Shown piece after piece: positions 10,905 through 21,135 of a stretch of 39,799 nucleotides of DNA. Made by a program: the position numbers and the translations under genes. Origin of the DNA: an uncultured bacterium (GTDB lineage: Bacteria > Bacillota > Clostridia > Christensenellales > Borkfalkiaceae); the NCBI GenBank assembly GCA_949746255.1, contig CATKAP010000219.1, positions 1-39,799 on the forward strand, in the 5' to 3' direction. The notes under the pieces were generated by a model. That model was not told where the DNA came from, searched no databases, and saw only the letters and a program-made list of their open reading frames with translations. How positions within the stretch are numbered: position 1 is the stretch's first letter; each line of letters starts with the position of its first letter.

Positions 10905-10966
10905 GGCGCCAAAATTCCTTCAAACAAAAACTCAAATCACACTAAGTTTAATAGTGAGGAAAAACT

Positions 10967-13900
10967 ATGAAAAAAACAAATTCCAACGGCGTTACAGCCG
11001 CGGTAAAATTCAAAAAAATCAGAAGCGGCGCTTTGGGTACGCTTACTTTGAGCTTTTTATGTTGTCTTACGGCGGGGCTTGCGGGTATTTTCGGCGTTTC
11101 CGCGGCAGGTCTGCCGTTTGCACGCGCGGACGCTTCGGGCAACATAAACGTAGGCTCGCTTTTCAAAGGTAATAATCCGGACAGGGCGGTCTTGGAAAAG
11201 TTTTATAACGCGCTTTCCGAAGATAAGTCGGTAAGCAGTATAGCGGAAGTAGAACGTTCATTAACCAACAGCAAAGGCACGTTGGATTCCGAGGAGCTTC
11301 GCGCGTTAAACAATAATAACGATACTTTGGTCACTATGGGCGCGGATATGGAGTGGACGGTTACATACGTTTCCCACGACGCTAACGGCAATGTTATTGC
11401 CACATTGTGGTTAAACGACGGCGGACACACTTTTCTCAGCCCTTATTCCGGCGGTTATACCGGCGGAAGAAAGCTGCAGTATCCCGGGGATTTGTATTCT
11501 TCCAGTTATATTCGTTCTTTGTTAAACGGTACAACATACATAACGACAACAAGTACAAGTACAGTTCTTAATTCGGCGTATACGGTAACTTCCGCTTCGC
11601 AGTATTTTATAAATAGTACCGGTAAAGGGCAAAATGCGAAGTATAAAAGCTTTATAGAAAATTTCGGCGAGTATATGGTTACGCCGAAGGACGTAAGCTG
11701 GCAAATTAATCCCACTGAGGAATCGAACGAAAAGTGCGGCTGGCTGGGAGGTTCTGTTCCGTCTAACTCCTTGTTAAATTCAACTTTTGCAATATACGGT
11801 AACGCTACCAACGGAGACAAAACAAGCAACGATTACACCGCAAAGGGAAACGCGGCAAACGGCACGCAATACGACGCGTGGGGCAACGACTATTTTTGGC
11901 TTCCTTCACGCGGAGAAGTAGGACACGGCGAAGACGGTTCGCATTATATCGGTCTTTGGGCTACTTCGATAAATCAAAGAAAAAGCGATACGGGAGTTAA
12001 AAGCGGCAATTTAAATACAAGCACCGTAAACGGTTCTTATAATCATTATTGGCTCAGATCCGGAGCGGTTGCTACGGAAAATTACGTGCATTGGGTTCAA
12101 GCAAACGGTACGGTGGGCGCAAGCGGCGATCCCTACGTTTGCTGTGCGGTTCGTCCTGCGTTCCACCTCAATTTAACCGCGCTCGAAAACGCCACCAAAC
12201 AGGCGCAGGATAATAAAGATTTGGAAAACGCATGGAACAACGCCGTTAACGAAAGTCTTATAAGCGGCGGAAAGCAGGTTGCCTTCAACCTTACCCACGA
12301 TTGGATTGCAACCGAAAAGACCGACGGCGCGGAGGGAAGAACGTATTTCGGCGAGGGCGTAGGCTTTGACGAATTCGGCAGAATCTTTGTTCCCGCGGGC
12401 GCAAACGTAAAAATCAACTTAAACGGTTACACAATAGACAGAAATTTAATAAGCAAAGAAGCTCAGGCTAACGGCAATGTAATGTACATAAACGGCTCTC
12501 TGGAAATAGACGACTCTACGGGCAGAGGCAGAATTACCGGCGGCAATTCAAATATGGTTGATGTCGGTTCAGAGGGTTGGGGCGGATGTATTTGTGCGGA
12601 CGGAGGCACGCTTGTAATAACAAACGGAAATATAACCGGTAACTGGGGTAGATTCGGAGGTGGCATATTCGCCGCTAATAAAGCTAAAATTATAATTAAC
12701 GGCGGTACGGTTTCGTATAACAAATCGTTACAGCACGGCGGCGGGATTTATGTTTTTGCGGATTGTATTTTAGAGCTGAACGGCGGTACAATTTCAGGTA
12801 ATACGGCTTTGGGCGACGGTGGCGGGATTGCTTTTTCCGATGCATACGGCGTGATTAACGGCGGTACGTTACATGGTAACTCTGCGCGCGACGGCGGCGC
12901 TATGGACTTAGTGCGTACTACCTGCGTAATGAACGGCGGCGTAATAACGGACAACGTTGCGCGCGACGGCGGCATATACATACACATTAAAAATGAATTT
13001 ATATTAAACGGCGGTACAATCGGCAAAAATCGCGCGGTACAGGGCGGCGGAGTGTATGCCGATAAAGAAGGTAATTCTATTACCATAAACGGCGGTGAAA
13101 TCAGCCAAAACACTGTGCAAAAACGCGGCGGAGGCATTTATTCCGAAAGTCCTCTTACCATAAACGGCGGTAAAATAAGCGAAAACAATGCCATGATGTC
13201 CAACGAATTCCGTCCCGATTCCGAAAAAGTGTACGGCGGCGGAGGCGTTTTTATCGACGGCGCGCCAATGTTAATGTATAACGGCGAAGTTTCTGAAAAC
13301 AACGCGGACGCGGGCGGCGGTTTTTATCTGATGGGTGAAGACTGCAAATCGGTTATTTACGGCGGGAACATAACTTATAATTTTTCCACGCGTTCTCAGG
13401 GCGGAGGTATTTATACGATAGAAAGCGCGACGCTTACTGTTTGGGACGGCAATATATCTTATAATTACATTAAAAATGCCCAGGAAAATGTCGGCGGCGG
13501 CGCAATATATTTGACCGGTTCGTCTACGGTTACGGTAAACGGCGGTACTTTTACCGGAAATCATACCGATAATACCGGTTCCGCAATATGTATCAGTAAA
13601 GGCGCAAAGGCGCTTAATTTCAACGGCGGCATTGTTTCCGGAAATTATTCAACTAACAGCCCTACAAACACCGCCAGCGTAGCCGTTTATCATATGACGG
13701 GACCAACGTCTACAAGTCAGGTAAATATATCGGGCGGAGTTATCGCGGGTAACTATAATCAAAACAATAAAAACGCGGATTTTTTCCCCGGCGGAGCAAG
13801 AAATACGTTCAATGTGAGCGGCAAACTTGCAAGCGGTACGAAAATAGGTTTATATCCCAGCCTTTGGGGCGCGGCAATTTCAAGCGGTTATACTACCAAA

Positions 13901-16900
13901 GGCAACGCGGTTTCGGACGCTTCCAAATATTTCTTTGCGAACGTGGGTGTTCTTTCCAATGCCGGCGGGGAAGTGGTGCTTACTACCGGCGGAGATAATT
14001 CTTTCTCAAACGCTGTCTGGACTTATACCGACGGAACCGAAACGGTTACGGCAAACGGTAACTACGTTTCCGTTCCTTATCAGACGGGTAAAGTTTGGAC
14101 GGTGACAAGCACGGCCGCCATAACTTCGGTTAAAGACGCTGCGGGAAGACCCGTTTCCGTTTTAACCAACGTAGGCAAGTATACATTTATTACAAATACG
14201 AATATTTATTTCACTTTTGAGATTCTTCCCGAAGATATCAGCGGGGCCGAAGTAAACGTTGCAACGCTTGTTTATAACGGCGAAGCGCTTACGCCCAAAA
14301 CCACGGTAACGCTTAACGGAGTTACGCTTACAAAAGGAACCGATTACGCGCTTGAATATTCCAATAACGTAAACGCGGGCGATAATGCCGTGGTTACGGT
14401 AAGAGGCTTGGGAAATTATTCCGGCGTTATAAACAAAAAATTTACTATTGAACAGCGCAACCTGAATTTGCGTTGGGGCAATTTACAGGCGATGTTCGAC
14501 GGAACCGCGAAGTCTGCCACGGCGATAGTGGAAGGCGCGGTGCAGGGCGATCCGGTATCGGCGGTTCTTGCGTATACTACCGAAGAAGACGAGTACGTTT
14601 CTCCTGTAAACGCCGGTTTCTATTATGTATACGCAACTTTCAGCGCCGGCAAAAATTATAAGCTTGCCCAAAACGTTTCGTTCAGACAGTCGTTTGAAAT
14701 AAAACGCCGTCCCGTTGACGTTTATCTGGAATCCGATTCCGGAGTGTATACGGGAGAAAGTCAGGAAATCAACGCGTATTATACCGACGTAAAAGGCGAT
14801 AAACAGAATATAGGCTATACTTTGTCGGGAGATATCACGGGCGGTTTTGCCGTTAAACCGGGCGTTTACACCGTGAACGTTGCTGCGGTTTCGTCCGACG
14901 GCAATTATATAGTTTCCGGCGCTACGCAAAAAATTTCTTACGAGATAAAGCGCGCGCCTTTGACGGGAACATGGGGCGACGTTTCGTTTGTTTACGACGG
15001 TGAAATCAAAGAACCCGTTTTAACGCTTGACGGCGGCGACGGAACGGTTTCCTATCAGTATTATATCGGAATTGAGGATTCCAGATTTGACGTAAAAGAT
15101 TCCGTTTCGTACATAAAAGACGCGGGAACTTATACAGTACGAGCTTTTCTTTCAAGTTCCAATTACGTTTTGACCGACGACAAAGGCGAAGAAGTTGAAT
15201 TTTTACAGCAAATTATAACCGTTGAAAAAGGCACGCTTGCCCCCGACGTAGCAGCTTCGGCGGAATATAGCGGAAACGCTCTTTCTCCTTTTACTGAAAC
15301 GCTCGGTTCAGGGTTTATAGTAACTTTTGAAAAAGACGGCGCGGAAATAGAGGGGTTGCCGGTTGACGCGGGAGAATATTCTTATACCGTAACAGACGAA
15401 AAAGGCAATTATAACGACTATAACGGAACGTTTACCGTTACGCGGAAAACCATTGTCGTAGATTGGTCGCACGACGGTTTTGCAATGGAGCAGGACGGAA
15501 AGTTTACATGGCTTTACGACGGAAAATATCATTTGCCCAAGGCAACGATTACCGACGGTAACCGCGAAGTTCCGGGAATTAAGGTTGACGTTGAACAGAA
15601 GTCGGTAGGCGATTATACGGCTACGGCGACGTTGCCTGAAAACGGTAATTACGTTTTGCAAAACGCAACAAAGAGTTTCGGAATTATAAAAAGCCGCGTA
15701 ACGGCGTTACAGTGGCGGCAAAAAGACGGTTCGGCTATTGCCGATAGAGATAAACTCAGTTATCAATGGATAGCGGTGTACGGCGCGAACGGTCCGGGAC
15801 TTAAAGCGTTCGGTGTGCTTACGGCGGCAGGTTCCGGCGTTTCGTTCGTATCGGAAAAACAAGCCGTTATAGAGCTTGACGTAAAATATAACGAAAACGA
15901 CGGGTATAACCCCGGCGGATATTGGGTGACGGAAGAAACCGCCGACGCGGAAAAGCAGTACGTTGCGAAAGTTGCGCTTAAATCGGGAGATACGGCAGAT
16001 TGCAACATGACCAATCAGTTTATTGCCGACAATACCCGCGGGTTCAACGTGACCAAGCTTGTTATTTCGACGGATATAAAATACGCTACCGTTTACTGGA
16101 TTATCGAAAGCGTTGTCGGCGGGGTACCCAAACATACCGTGCTCGGAGAAATAGAGGAAACCGACAACGGCGACGGAACAAAGAGTTACAGTCTGAAAAT
16201 AAACGGAGAATGTAAATTCAAGTACAACGGTTCGGAACAGGCGCCGAAAGCGATAGTTGCGTTCGAGGGGTACGACCCCGAAGCTCCTTCGGCAGGTTCG
16301 TTCGCAGTGTTGGAAGTACACGGCGGGCAGACGGACGCGGGCGTATATCATGCGTTTATTTCTTCAGACGTTCAGTATAACGTCCGTCCCGAAATAATGA
16401 TGTTCGGGTTTGAAATAGAAAAACTTATTATAACTTCTATAGAGTGGAGCGGCAACGCGGATAACGGCGGTAAATTCGAATGGCAGTATGACGGACTTAT
16501 GCACGGACCTACGGCGCAGGGCAGAACGGACGACGGCGTGGCTTGCCCCGTAACGGTTACGGGCGCAATCAACGCGGGAGTGTACCGCGCAAGACTTACG
16601 GCGGGCCGTAACTATGAGTTTGCCGCGGAAGTGGAAGGCGGTTTGGAGCATGAATATACCGTAAATAAGTTTAATATCGATAAAACGCAGATAGTATGGG
16701 ATACTACGGGTGGAACGGCAAAAACGGACGAGAACGGAACGTATTACGAATATATTTACGACGGCGTTACATTGTTCGGACCTACCGCAAGTTTCACGGT
16801 CGAAATAAACGGCGCGAAGATAGGCGGAACGCTTACCGTAATCGGCAGAACCTCCGCGGAGGGCATGCATTATGTTTATGCGTTTATTCCCACAACGGCA

Positions 16901-19066
16901 AACCCGGTTTTTGCAAATCTTTCTCTTGAAATGAAAGACGCTACATGCCGCTTCAGCGTGCGCCGCGCATCGAAACACGAAGTACATTGGTCGTTAAGCG
17001 AGGGCGGCGCGGAAGAAACGGGCAACCTTTTCTTTACCTACGACGGAGTTACCGATTTCAAGCCTTACGCTTATTTTATAGATGACGAAGGAAATAAAGT
17101 CGGTTTAAACGTGCTCGGTTCGGGTATGCAGGCGGGTGTATATACGGCGGAAATTTTCGATAACGATTACCCGTTTGCAAACGGCGTGAAGAAAAATTTC
17201 ACCGTTTTGCGCGTGACGGTTAAAGTCAATCTTGTAAACGGCTCGTTCGTTTACGACGGCAAAGCGCATTCTCCGGAAATTACTTTGAGTATAGTAAACG
17301 GAGAACCTACGGCGGAACGCTTGGATTTACATTTTGAAATAACTTCGGCGATTGAAGCCGGCGCGCATACCGCGGTCGTTACTTTGCTTGACAGAAATTA
17401 CGTTTTGCAGAGCAATACCGTCGAGTTCAATATAGCCAAACAAAGTTTGCAAATAGTTTGGGATGAGAAGGTTACTTTCGAATATAAAGATACCGTGTAT
17501 AAGCCCGGAATTTCCGCAATTAATATGAACGGCGCGGCGGTTAATCTTCCCGACGCGACGGTTACGGTTACGGGCGCTGAAAAGAACGTGGGCGTTTATA
17601 CCGCGCATGCCGTTATCGATAATCCCAACTATGTCCTTAATAACGCCGACATAGAGTTTGAAATTACTCCGTTCGAAATTACTGTTGAATGGACGGGTAC
17701 GGGCGAAGACGGCGACGTTTTCGAGTGGCAATACGATTCCGAAAAAATAAATAAACCCACTGCTTCGTTCACCGACTGGAAGGGCGATAAAACAGACTTA
17801 ACGGTTGTCGGCGGAGGCATAGACGCAGGCGAATATACCGCGACGGCAATCGCTCCCGTAAATTGTAAGTTCAAATTTACTACGGGTGAAAACGCGTCGG
17901 AGCGCGCGTATAAGATTATTGCAGGTAAAATAACTTCTATTATCTGGGAAGCGGGCGCGGGATTGACAGACGACGGCGAAGGCGGATATTATTACGAATA
18001 CGACGGCAACACGCCTGTAATAGAGGCCTATGTGGACAACGGCGGCGTTAAGGGCGAGAAGCTTGTTATTACCGGCGTGGGTATCGACGCTAATACATAC
18101 ACGGCGACGGCGCTTCCCCGCAACGCGGCGAATATTGCTTTCGACGGCGTATCCAACACGTTAAAGATCACGGTTAACCCCAAAGAAGTTTCGGTTGAAT
18201 GGACTGCGAGCAAAGACGTAACCGTATCTGCTTCCGGCGAATATATCTGGGCTTACGACGGAGCCGTTCATACTCTTACCGCCTCGATAGAAGGCGTTAA
18301 CGGCAAAATACAGGTGCCTGTAAGCGGCGGCGAGGTTTCCGCAGTAGGAGAATATACCGCCACGGCAGTTGACGTATTGAACAATTATTCGTTTACCGAA
18401 GCCAGCGCGGAAAAGCAGATTATCGTTAAAGCCAAAACGGTAGAATTCGAATGGACCGCGCAGGACGGAACGTATAATGCGGACGACGATTCTTACGAGT
18501 TTGTTTACAACGGCAGGGCGCAGATTCCTACCGTTAACGTAACAACCGAAGGCGTTTCCGGATTGACGTTGGTTTACAGAATTTACGACGACGGTTTCAA
18601 TCCCGTAAAGGCGGCTATAAACGCGGGTACATACTACGTTTACGTAAGTGCGGCAATTCCCAGCAATTACGCTTTCGACGAAAATGATGCAGATGAAAAC
18701 GGCGATATTTCTGTAACTATTATCATTAAACGTAAAGAAGTAAGCGTAAAATGGGGAGCTTTGCGGCTCGTTTACAGCGGTTCGGCTCAAGCGCCGGAAG
18801 CCTGGTTTACCGACGTAAACAATCAATTGGTTAAACTTGCAGTAAGCGGCGCGCAGACGGAAGTTGGAACGGGTTACTCCGTAACGGCGGACTTTGTTAA
18901 CGCTTCGCTTGCGGAAAACTACTCGTTAACGGACGAACAGTCGACGTTTGCCATCGAAAAACAGTTTATGGATAAAGTTGAATGGGATTGGGAAAACGGC
19001 GAATGGAAAGACGCGCCGCAGAAAACTGACCCTGACGACGAAGAACAAACAACTTCCGGCAATTAA
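10967..19066 (+). CDS. Giant secreted repeat protein, paralogue of the upstream protein; signal peptide, DUF6273-like region, beta-helix repeats, YDG-type repeats; no C-terminal anchor seen
   Basis: Signal peptide-like N-terminus (LGTLTLSFLCCLTAGLAGIFGVSAAGLPFARADA). Shares ATLWLNDGG, YSSSYIRSLLNG and GEGVGFD..GRI.VPAGAN...NG..IDRNL with ORF1. Ends DKVEWDWENGEWKDAPQKTDPDDEEQTTSGN*. Confidence 0.92.
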   Translation: MKKTNSNGVTAAVKFKKIRSGALGTLTLSFLCCLTAGLAGIFGVSAAGLPFARADASGNINVGSLFKGNNPDRAVLEKFYNALSEDKSVSSIAEVERSLTNSKGTLDSEELRALNNNNDTLVTMGADMEWTVTYVSHDANGNVIATLWLNDGGHTFLSPYSGGYTGGRKLQYPGDLYSSSYIRSLLNGTTYITTTSTSTVLNSAYTVTSASQYFINSTGKGQNAKYKSFIENFGEYMVTPKDVSWQINPTEESNEKCGWLGGSVPSNSLLNSTFAIYGNATNGDKTSNDYTAKGNAANGTQYDAWGNDYFWLPSRGEVGHGEDGSHYIGLWATSINQRKSDTGVKSGNLNTSTVNGSYNHYWLRSGAVATENYVHWVQANGTVGASGDPYVCCAVRPAFHLNLTALENATKQAQDNKDLENAWNNAVNESLISGGKQVAFNLTHDWIATEKTDGAEGRTYFGEGVGFDEFGRIFVPAGANVKINLNGYTIDRNLISKEAQANGNVMYINGSLEIDDSTGRGRITGGNSNMVDVGSEGWGGCICADGGTLVITNGNITGNWGRFGGGIFAANKAKIIINGGTVSYNKSLQHGGGIYVFADCILELNGGTISGNTALGDGGGIAFSDAYGVINGGTLHGNSARDGGAMDLVRTTCVMNGGVITDNVARDGGIYIHIKNEFILNGGTIGKNRAVQGGGVYADKEGNSITINGGEISQNTVQKRGGGIYSESPLTINGGKISENNAMMSNEFRPDSEKVYGGGGVFIDGAPMLMYNGEVSENNADAGGGFYLMGEDCKSVIYGGNITYNFSTRSQGGGIYTIESATLTVWDGNISYNYIKNAQENVGGGAIYLTGSSTVTVNGGTFTGNHTDNTGSAICISKGAKALNFNGGIVSGNYSTNSPTNTASVAVYHMTGPTSTSQVNISGGVIAGNYNQNNKNADFFPGGARNTFNVSGKLASGTKIGLYPSLWGAAISSGYTTKGNAVSDASKYFFANVGVLSNAGGEVVLTTGGDNSFSNAVWTYTDGTETVTANGNYVSVPYQTGKVWTVTSTAAITSVKDAAGRPVSVLTNVGKYTFITNTNIYFTFEILPEDISGAEVNVATLVYNGEALTPKTTVTLNGVTLTKGTDYALEYSNNVNAGDNAVVTVRGLGNYSGVINKKFTIEQRNLNLRWGNLQAMFDGTAKSATAIVEGAVQGDPVSAVLAYTTEEDEYVSPVNAGFYYVYATFSAGKNYKLAQNVSFRQSFEIKRRPVDVYLESDSGVYTGESQEINAYYTDVKGDKQNIGYTLSGDITGGFAVKPGVYTVNVAAVSSDGNYIVSGATQKISYEIKRAPLTGTWGDVSFVYDGEIKEPVLTLDGGDGTVSYQYYIGIEDSRFDVKDSVSYIKDAGTYTVRAFLSSSNYVLTDDKGEEVEFLQQIITVEKGTLAPDVAASAEYSGNALSPFTETLGSGFIVTFEKDGAEIEGLPVDAGEYSYTVTDEKGNYNDYNGTFTVTRKTIVVDWSHDGFAMEQDGKFTWLYDGKYHLPKATITDGNREVPGIKVDVEQKSVGDYTATATLPENGNYVLQNATKSFGIIKSRVTALQWRQKDGSAIADRDKLSYQWIAVYGANGPGLKAFGVLTAAGSGVSFVSEKQAVIELDVKYNENDGYNPGGYWVTEETADAEKQYVAKVALKSGDTADCNMTNQFIADNTRGFNVTKLVISTDIKYATVYWIIESVVGGVPKHTVLGEIEETDNGDGTKSYSLKINGECKFKYNGSEQAPKAIVAFEGYDPEAPSAGSFAVLEVHGGQTDAGVYHAFISSDVQYNVRPEIMMFGFEIEKLIITSIEWSGNADNGGKFEWQYDGLMHGPTAQGRTDDGVACPVTVTGAINAGVYRARLTAGRNYEFAAEVEGGLEHEYTVNKFNIDKTQIVWDTTGGTAKTDENGTYYEYIYDGVTLFGPTASFTVEINGAKIGGTLTVIGRTSAEGMHYVYAFIPTTANPVFANLSLEMKDATCRFSVRRASKHEVHWSLSEGGAEETGNLFFTYDGVTDFKPYAYFIDDEGNKVGLNVLGSGMQAGVYTAEIFDNDYPFANGVKKNFTVLRVTVKVNLVNGSFVYDGKAHSPEITLSIVNGEPTAERLDLHFEITSAIEAGAHTAVVTLLDRNYVLQSNTVEFNIAKQSLQIVWDEKVTFEYKDTVYKPGISAINMNGAAVNLPDATVTVTGAEKNVGVYTAHAVIDNPNYVLNNADIEFEITPFEITVEWTGTGEDGDVFEWQYDSEKINKPTASFTDWKGDKTDLTVVGGGIDAGEYTATAIAPVNCKFKFTTGENASERAYKIIAGKITSIIWEAGAGLTDDGEGGYYYEYDGNTPVIEAYVDNGGVKGEKLVITGVGIDANTYTATALPRNAANIAFDGVSNTLKITVNPKEVSVEWTASKDVTVSASGEYIWAYDGAVHTLTASIEGVNGKIQVPVSGGEVSAVGEYTATAVDVLNNYSFTEASAEKQIIVKAKTVEFEWTAQDGTYNADDDSYEFVYNGRAQIPTVNVTTEGVSGLTLVYRIYDDGFNPVKAAINAGTYYVYVSAAIPSNYAFDENDADENGDISVTIIIKRKEVSVKWGALRLVYSGSAQAPEAWFTDVNNQLVKLAVSGAQTEVGTGYSVTADFVNASLAENYSLTDEQSTFAIEKQFMDKVEWDWENGEWKDAPQKTDPDDEEQTTSGN
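12480..13800 (+). repeat. Beta-helix NGG/GGGI repeat region of the second giant protein
   Basis: Repeats NGGTISGNTALGDGGGI, NGGTLHGNSARDGGA, NGGEISQNTVQKRGGGI etc. Confidence 0.8.
14230..18990 (+). repeat. YDG-type Ig-like repeat array of the second giant protein
   Basis: FVYDGEIKEPVLTL, WLYDGKYHLPKATI, WQYDGLMHGPTA, FVYDGKAHSPEI, WAYDGAVHTLTA and similar units. Confidence 0.8.
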
Positions 19067-19109
19067 CTGAACGCCGGCTTAAAAAATTTGACGTAATTAT
19101 TAAAACAGT

Positions 19110-19138
19110 CCGCTATTTTCTCAATCGAAATATAGCGG
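19110..19138 (+). terminator. Hairpin downstream of second giant gene
   Basis: ccgctat (19110-19116) / atagcgg (19132-19138), followed by gctatttgtttg. Confidence 0.5.
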
Positions 19139-19203
19139 GCTATTTGTTTGCAAAAGAAATTACCGTATGGCGGTTTAATTAATTCGGTATTTTAAATTTA
19201 CCG

Positions 19204-19232
19204 TTGACATCGGGATTATTCAGGCGTATAAT
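19204..19232 (+). promoter_or_regulatory. Sigma-A-type promoter for the SDR/flavoprotein pair
   Basis: TTGACA (19204-19209), 17-nt spacer, TATAAT (19227-19232). Confidence 0.75.
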
Positions 19233-19264
19233 TTATTTAAATATAAATTAAAAAGAGGTGTTTT

Positions 19265-20065
19265 ATGGCTGATTTGAAGGGAAAAACCGTAATTATTACA
19301 GGTGCGGGAAGAGCTGTTTTAAAGGACGGCAGGTGCGGGTCCATAGGCTACGGCATCGCCACGGCTTTTGCGAAAGAGGGCGCGAATTTGGTTATTACGG
19401 GCAGAAACGTTAAAAAATTAGAGGACGCGAAAGAAGAATTGGAAAGACTTTACGGCGTTAAGGTTTTGTGCGTTCAGGCGGACGTTTCCAAAGAAAACGA
19501 CAATGAAACAGCCGTTAAAAACGTAGTGCAAAAGACGGTTGAAGCGTTCGGAAGAATTGACGCGCTTATCAACAACGCGCAGGCTTCGGCTTCGGGCGTT
19601 ACCCTTGCAGACCATACTCTCGAACAATTCGATTTGGCTGTATATTCGGGACTCTACGCCTCATATCTCTATATGAAATTCTGCTACCCCTATCTCAAGG
19701 AGAGCAAGGGCACGGTTATAAACTTCGCTTCGGGCGCGGGACTTTTCGGAAATTACGGTCAGTGCGCTTACGCCGCCGCAAAAGAGGGTATACGCGGACT
19801 TTCACGCGTTGCCGCAACCGAATGGGGAAAGGACGGTATTAACGTAAACGTCATATGTCCGTTGGCGTGGACGGCGCAGCTTGAAAATTTTCAGCTCGCA
19901 TATCCCGAAGCGTTCAAGGCGAACGTTAAAATGCCGCCTATTGGACATTACGGCGATTCCGAGCTTGAAATAGGCAGAGTGTGCGTTCAGCTTACTTCTT
20001 CCGACTTCAAGTACATGAGCGGTGAAACCATTACTCTCGAAGGCGGCATGGGGTTAAGACCGTAA
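19265..20065 (+). CDS. Short-chain dehydrogenase/reductase family oxidoreductase
   Basis: ATG with SD aaaagaggtg; VIITGAG....SIGYGIATAFAKEGANLVITGR, NNAQ, YAAAK catalytic motif. Confidence 0.9.
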   Translation: MADLKGKTVIITGAGRAVLKDGRCGSIGYGIATAFAKEGANLVITGRNVKKLEDAKEELERLYGVKVLCVQADVSKENDNETAVKNVVQKTVEAFGRIDALINNAQASASGVTLADHTLEQFDLAVYSGLYASYLYMKFCYPYLKESKGTVINFASGAGLFGNYGQCAYAAAKEGIRGLSRVAATEWGKDGINVNVICPLAWTAQLENFQLAYPEAFKANVKMPPIGHYGDSELEIGRVCVQLTSSDFKYMSGETITLEGGMGLRP

Positions 20066-21117
20066 TGGTTTATGAAAAATACGGAACGGTTATAGTGGGC
20101 GCGGGACCTTCGGGTCTTGCCGCCGCGCTTACACTGCTTGAAAACGGTTACGATAACGTTTTGGCGGTTGAAAAAGCTGCTTTCCCGCGCAGCAAATGCT
20201 GCGCGGGATATATAACCGAAAAGACCAAAAAAGCGTACGGTGATTTCGGACTTGACGTAAGTGAGTGCGGGTATTCGCTGATAAAGGATTTCAACATAAT
20301 CCGCCGCGGAGAAAAACGGCTGGGGATCATAAATAAATTTTTGTATACAAACCGAAAAATAGACAGAACGGAGCTGGATTTCGGTTTTTTTAATCTCGCT
20401 TTGGAAAAGGGATTGAACGTGCGGCAGAATACACATATAATTTCGCACGATGTTAAAAACAATACTCTTGTTTTTTCGGACGGGCGCGGCGTAGAGTACG
20501 AAAATTTAATTTTTGCCGACGGAACTTCTGGTTTCGGTTGCAGATATCAGAAAAACAAAAGAAAAAATATCGCTATGCAACTCGTGTTTCCGAGCGGCGC
20601 GCCGGAAAGTATTGAAATTCATTTCGGAGTAACCAAACGCGGATACGCTTGGGTGAGTTCGTGCGGCGGCGTTACAAACGTCGGAATAACCGACGTTTTC
20701 AAGTGTAAAAAAGATTATAAATCCGTATTTGAAAACTTTCTAAAAGAACGCGGTTTTTCGACGGATACGCGGAATTTGAAATCTTCGTTTACGCCGATCG
20801 GCACAAGAAAACCTGTAATAAACAAAAATGTATTTTTTGTAGGCGACGCCGTAGGCGCATGCGACCCGCTGACTCTTTCTGGATTGCGGTACGGTTTGCA
20901 AAGCGGAAAAAAGTGCGCGCAGGCAATCGTTAAAAATAGCGGCGGAATTTACCGCCGCTATATATCCGGATTAAAATTCAGGTTCTTATTAATGAAAACT
21001 ATGCAAAAAATTTTTTATTTAAAGCCCGTTCAGTTTTTGGTGTTCAACGTATTCTGTAAATTTTTCGGCGGTTTCGTTTCGCGTGTGTTCAATAATTTTT
21101 TCGTCAATAAAAAGTAA
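20065..21117 (+). CDS. NAD(P)/FAD-dependent oxidoreductase, geranylgeranyl reductase family
   Basis: VGAGPSGLAAALTLLENG FAD motif; FPRSKCCAGYIT; FVGDAVGACDPLTLSGLRYGLQSG. TAATG overlap with the SDR stop. Confidence 0.85.
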   Translation: MVYEKYGTVIVGAGPSGLAAALTLLENGYDNVLAVEKAAFPRSKCCAGYITEKTKKAYGDFGLDVSECGYSLIKDFNIIRRGEKRLGIINKFLYTNRKIDRTELDFGFFNLALEKGLNVRQNTHIISHDVKNNTLVFSDGRGVEYENLIFADGTSGFGCRYQKNKRKNIAMQLVFPSGAPESIEIHFGVTKRGYAWVSSCGGVTNVGITDVFKCKKDYKSVFENFLKERGFSTDTRNLKSSFTPIGTRKPVINKNVFFVGDAVGACDPLTLSGLRYGLQSGKKCAQAIVKNSGGIYRRYISGLKFRFLLMKTMQKIFYLKPVQFLVFNVFCKFFGGFVSRVFNNFFVNKK

Positions 21118-21135
21118 TTTATTGCTGAAAAACGT

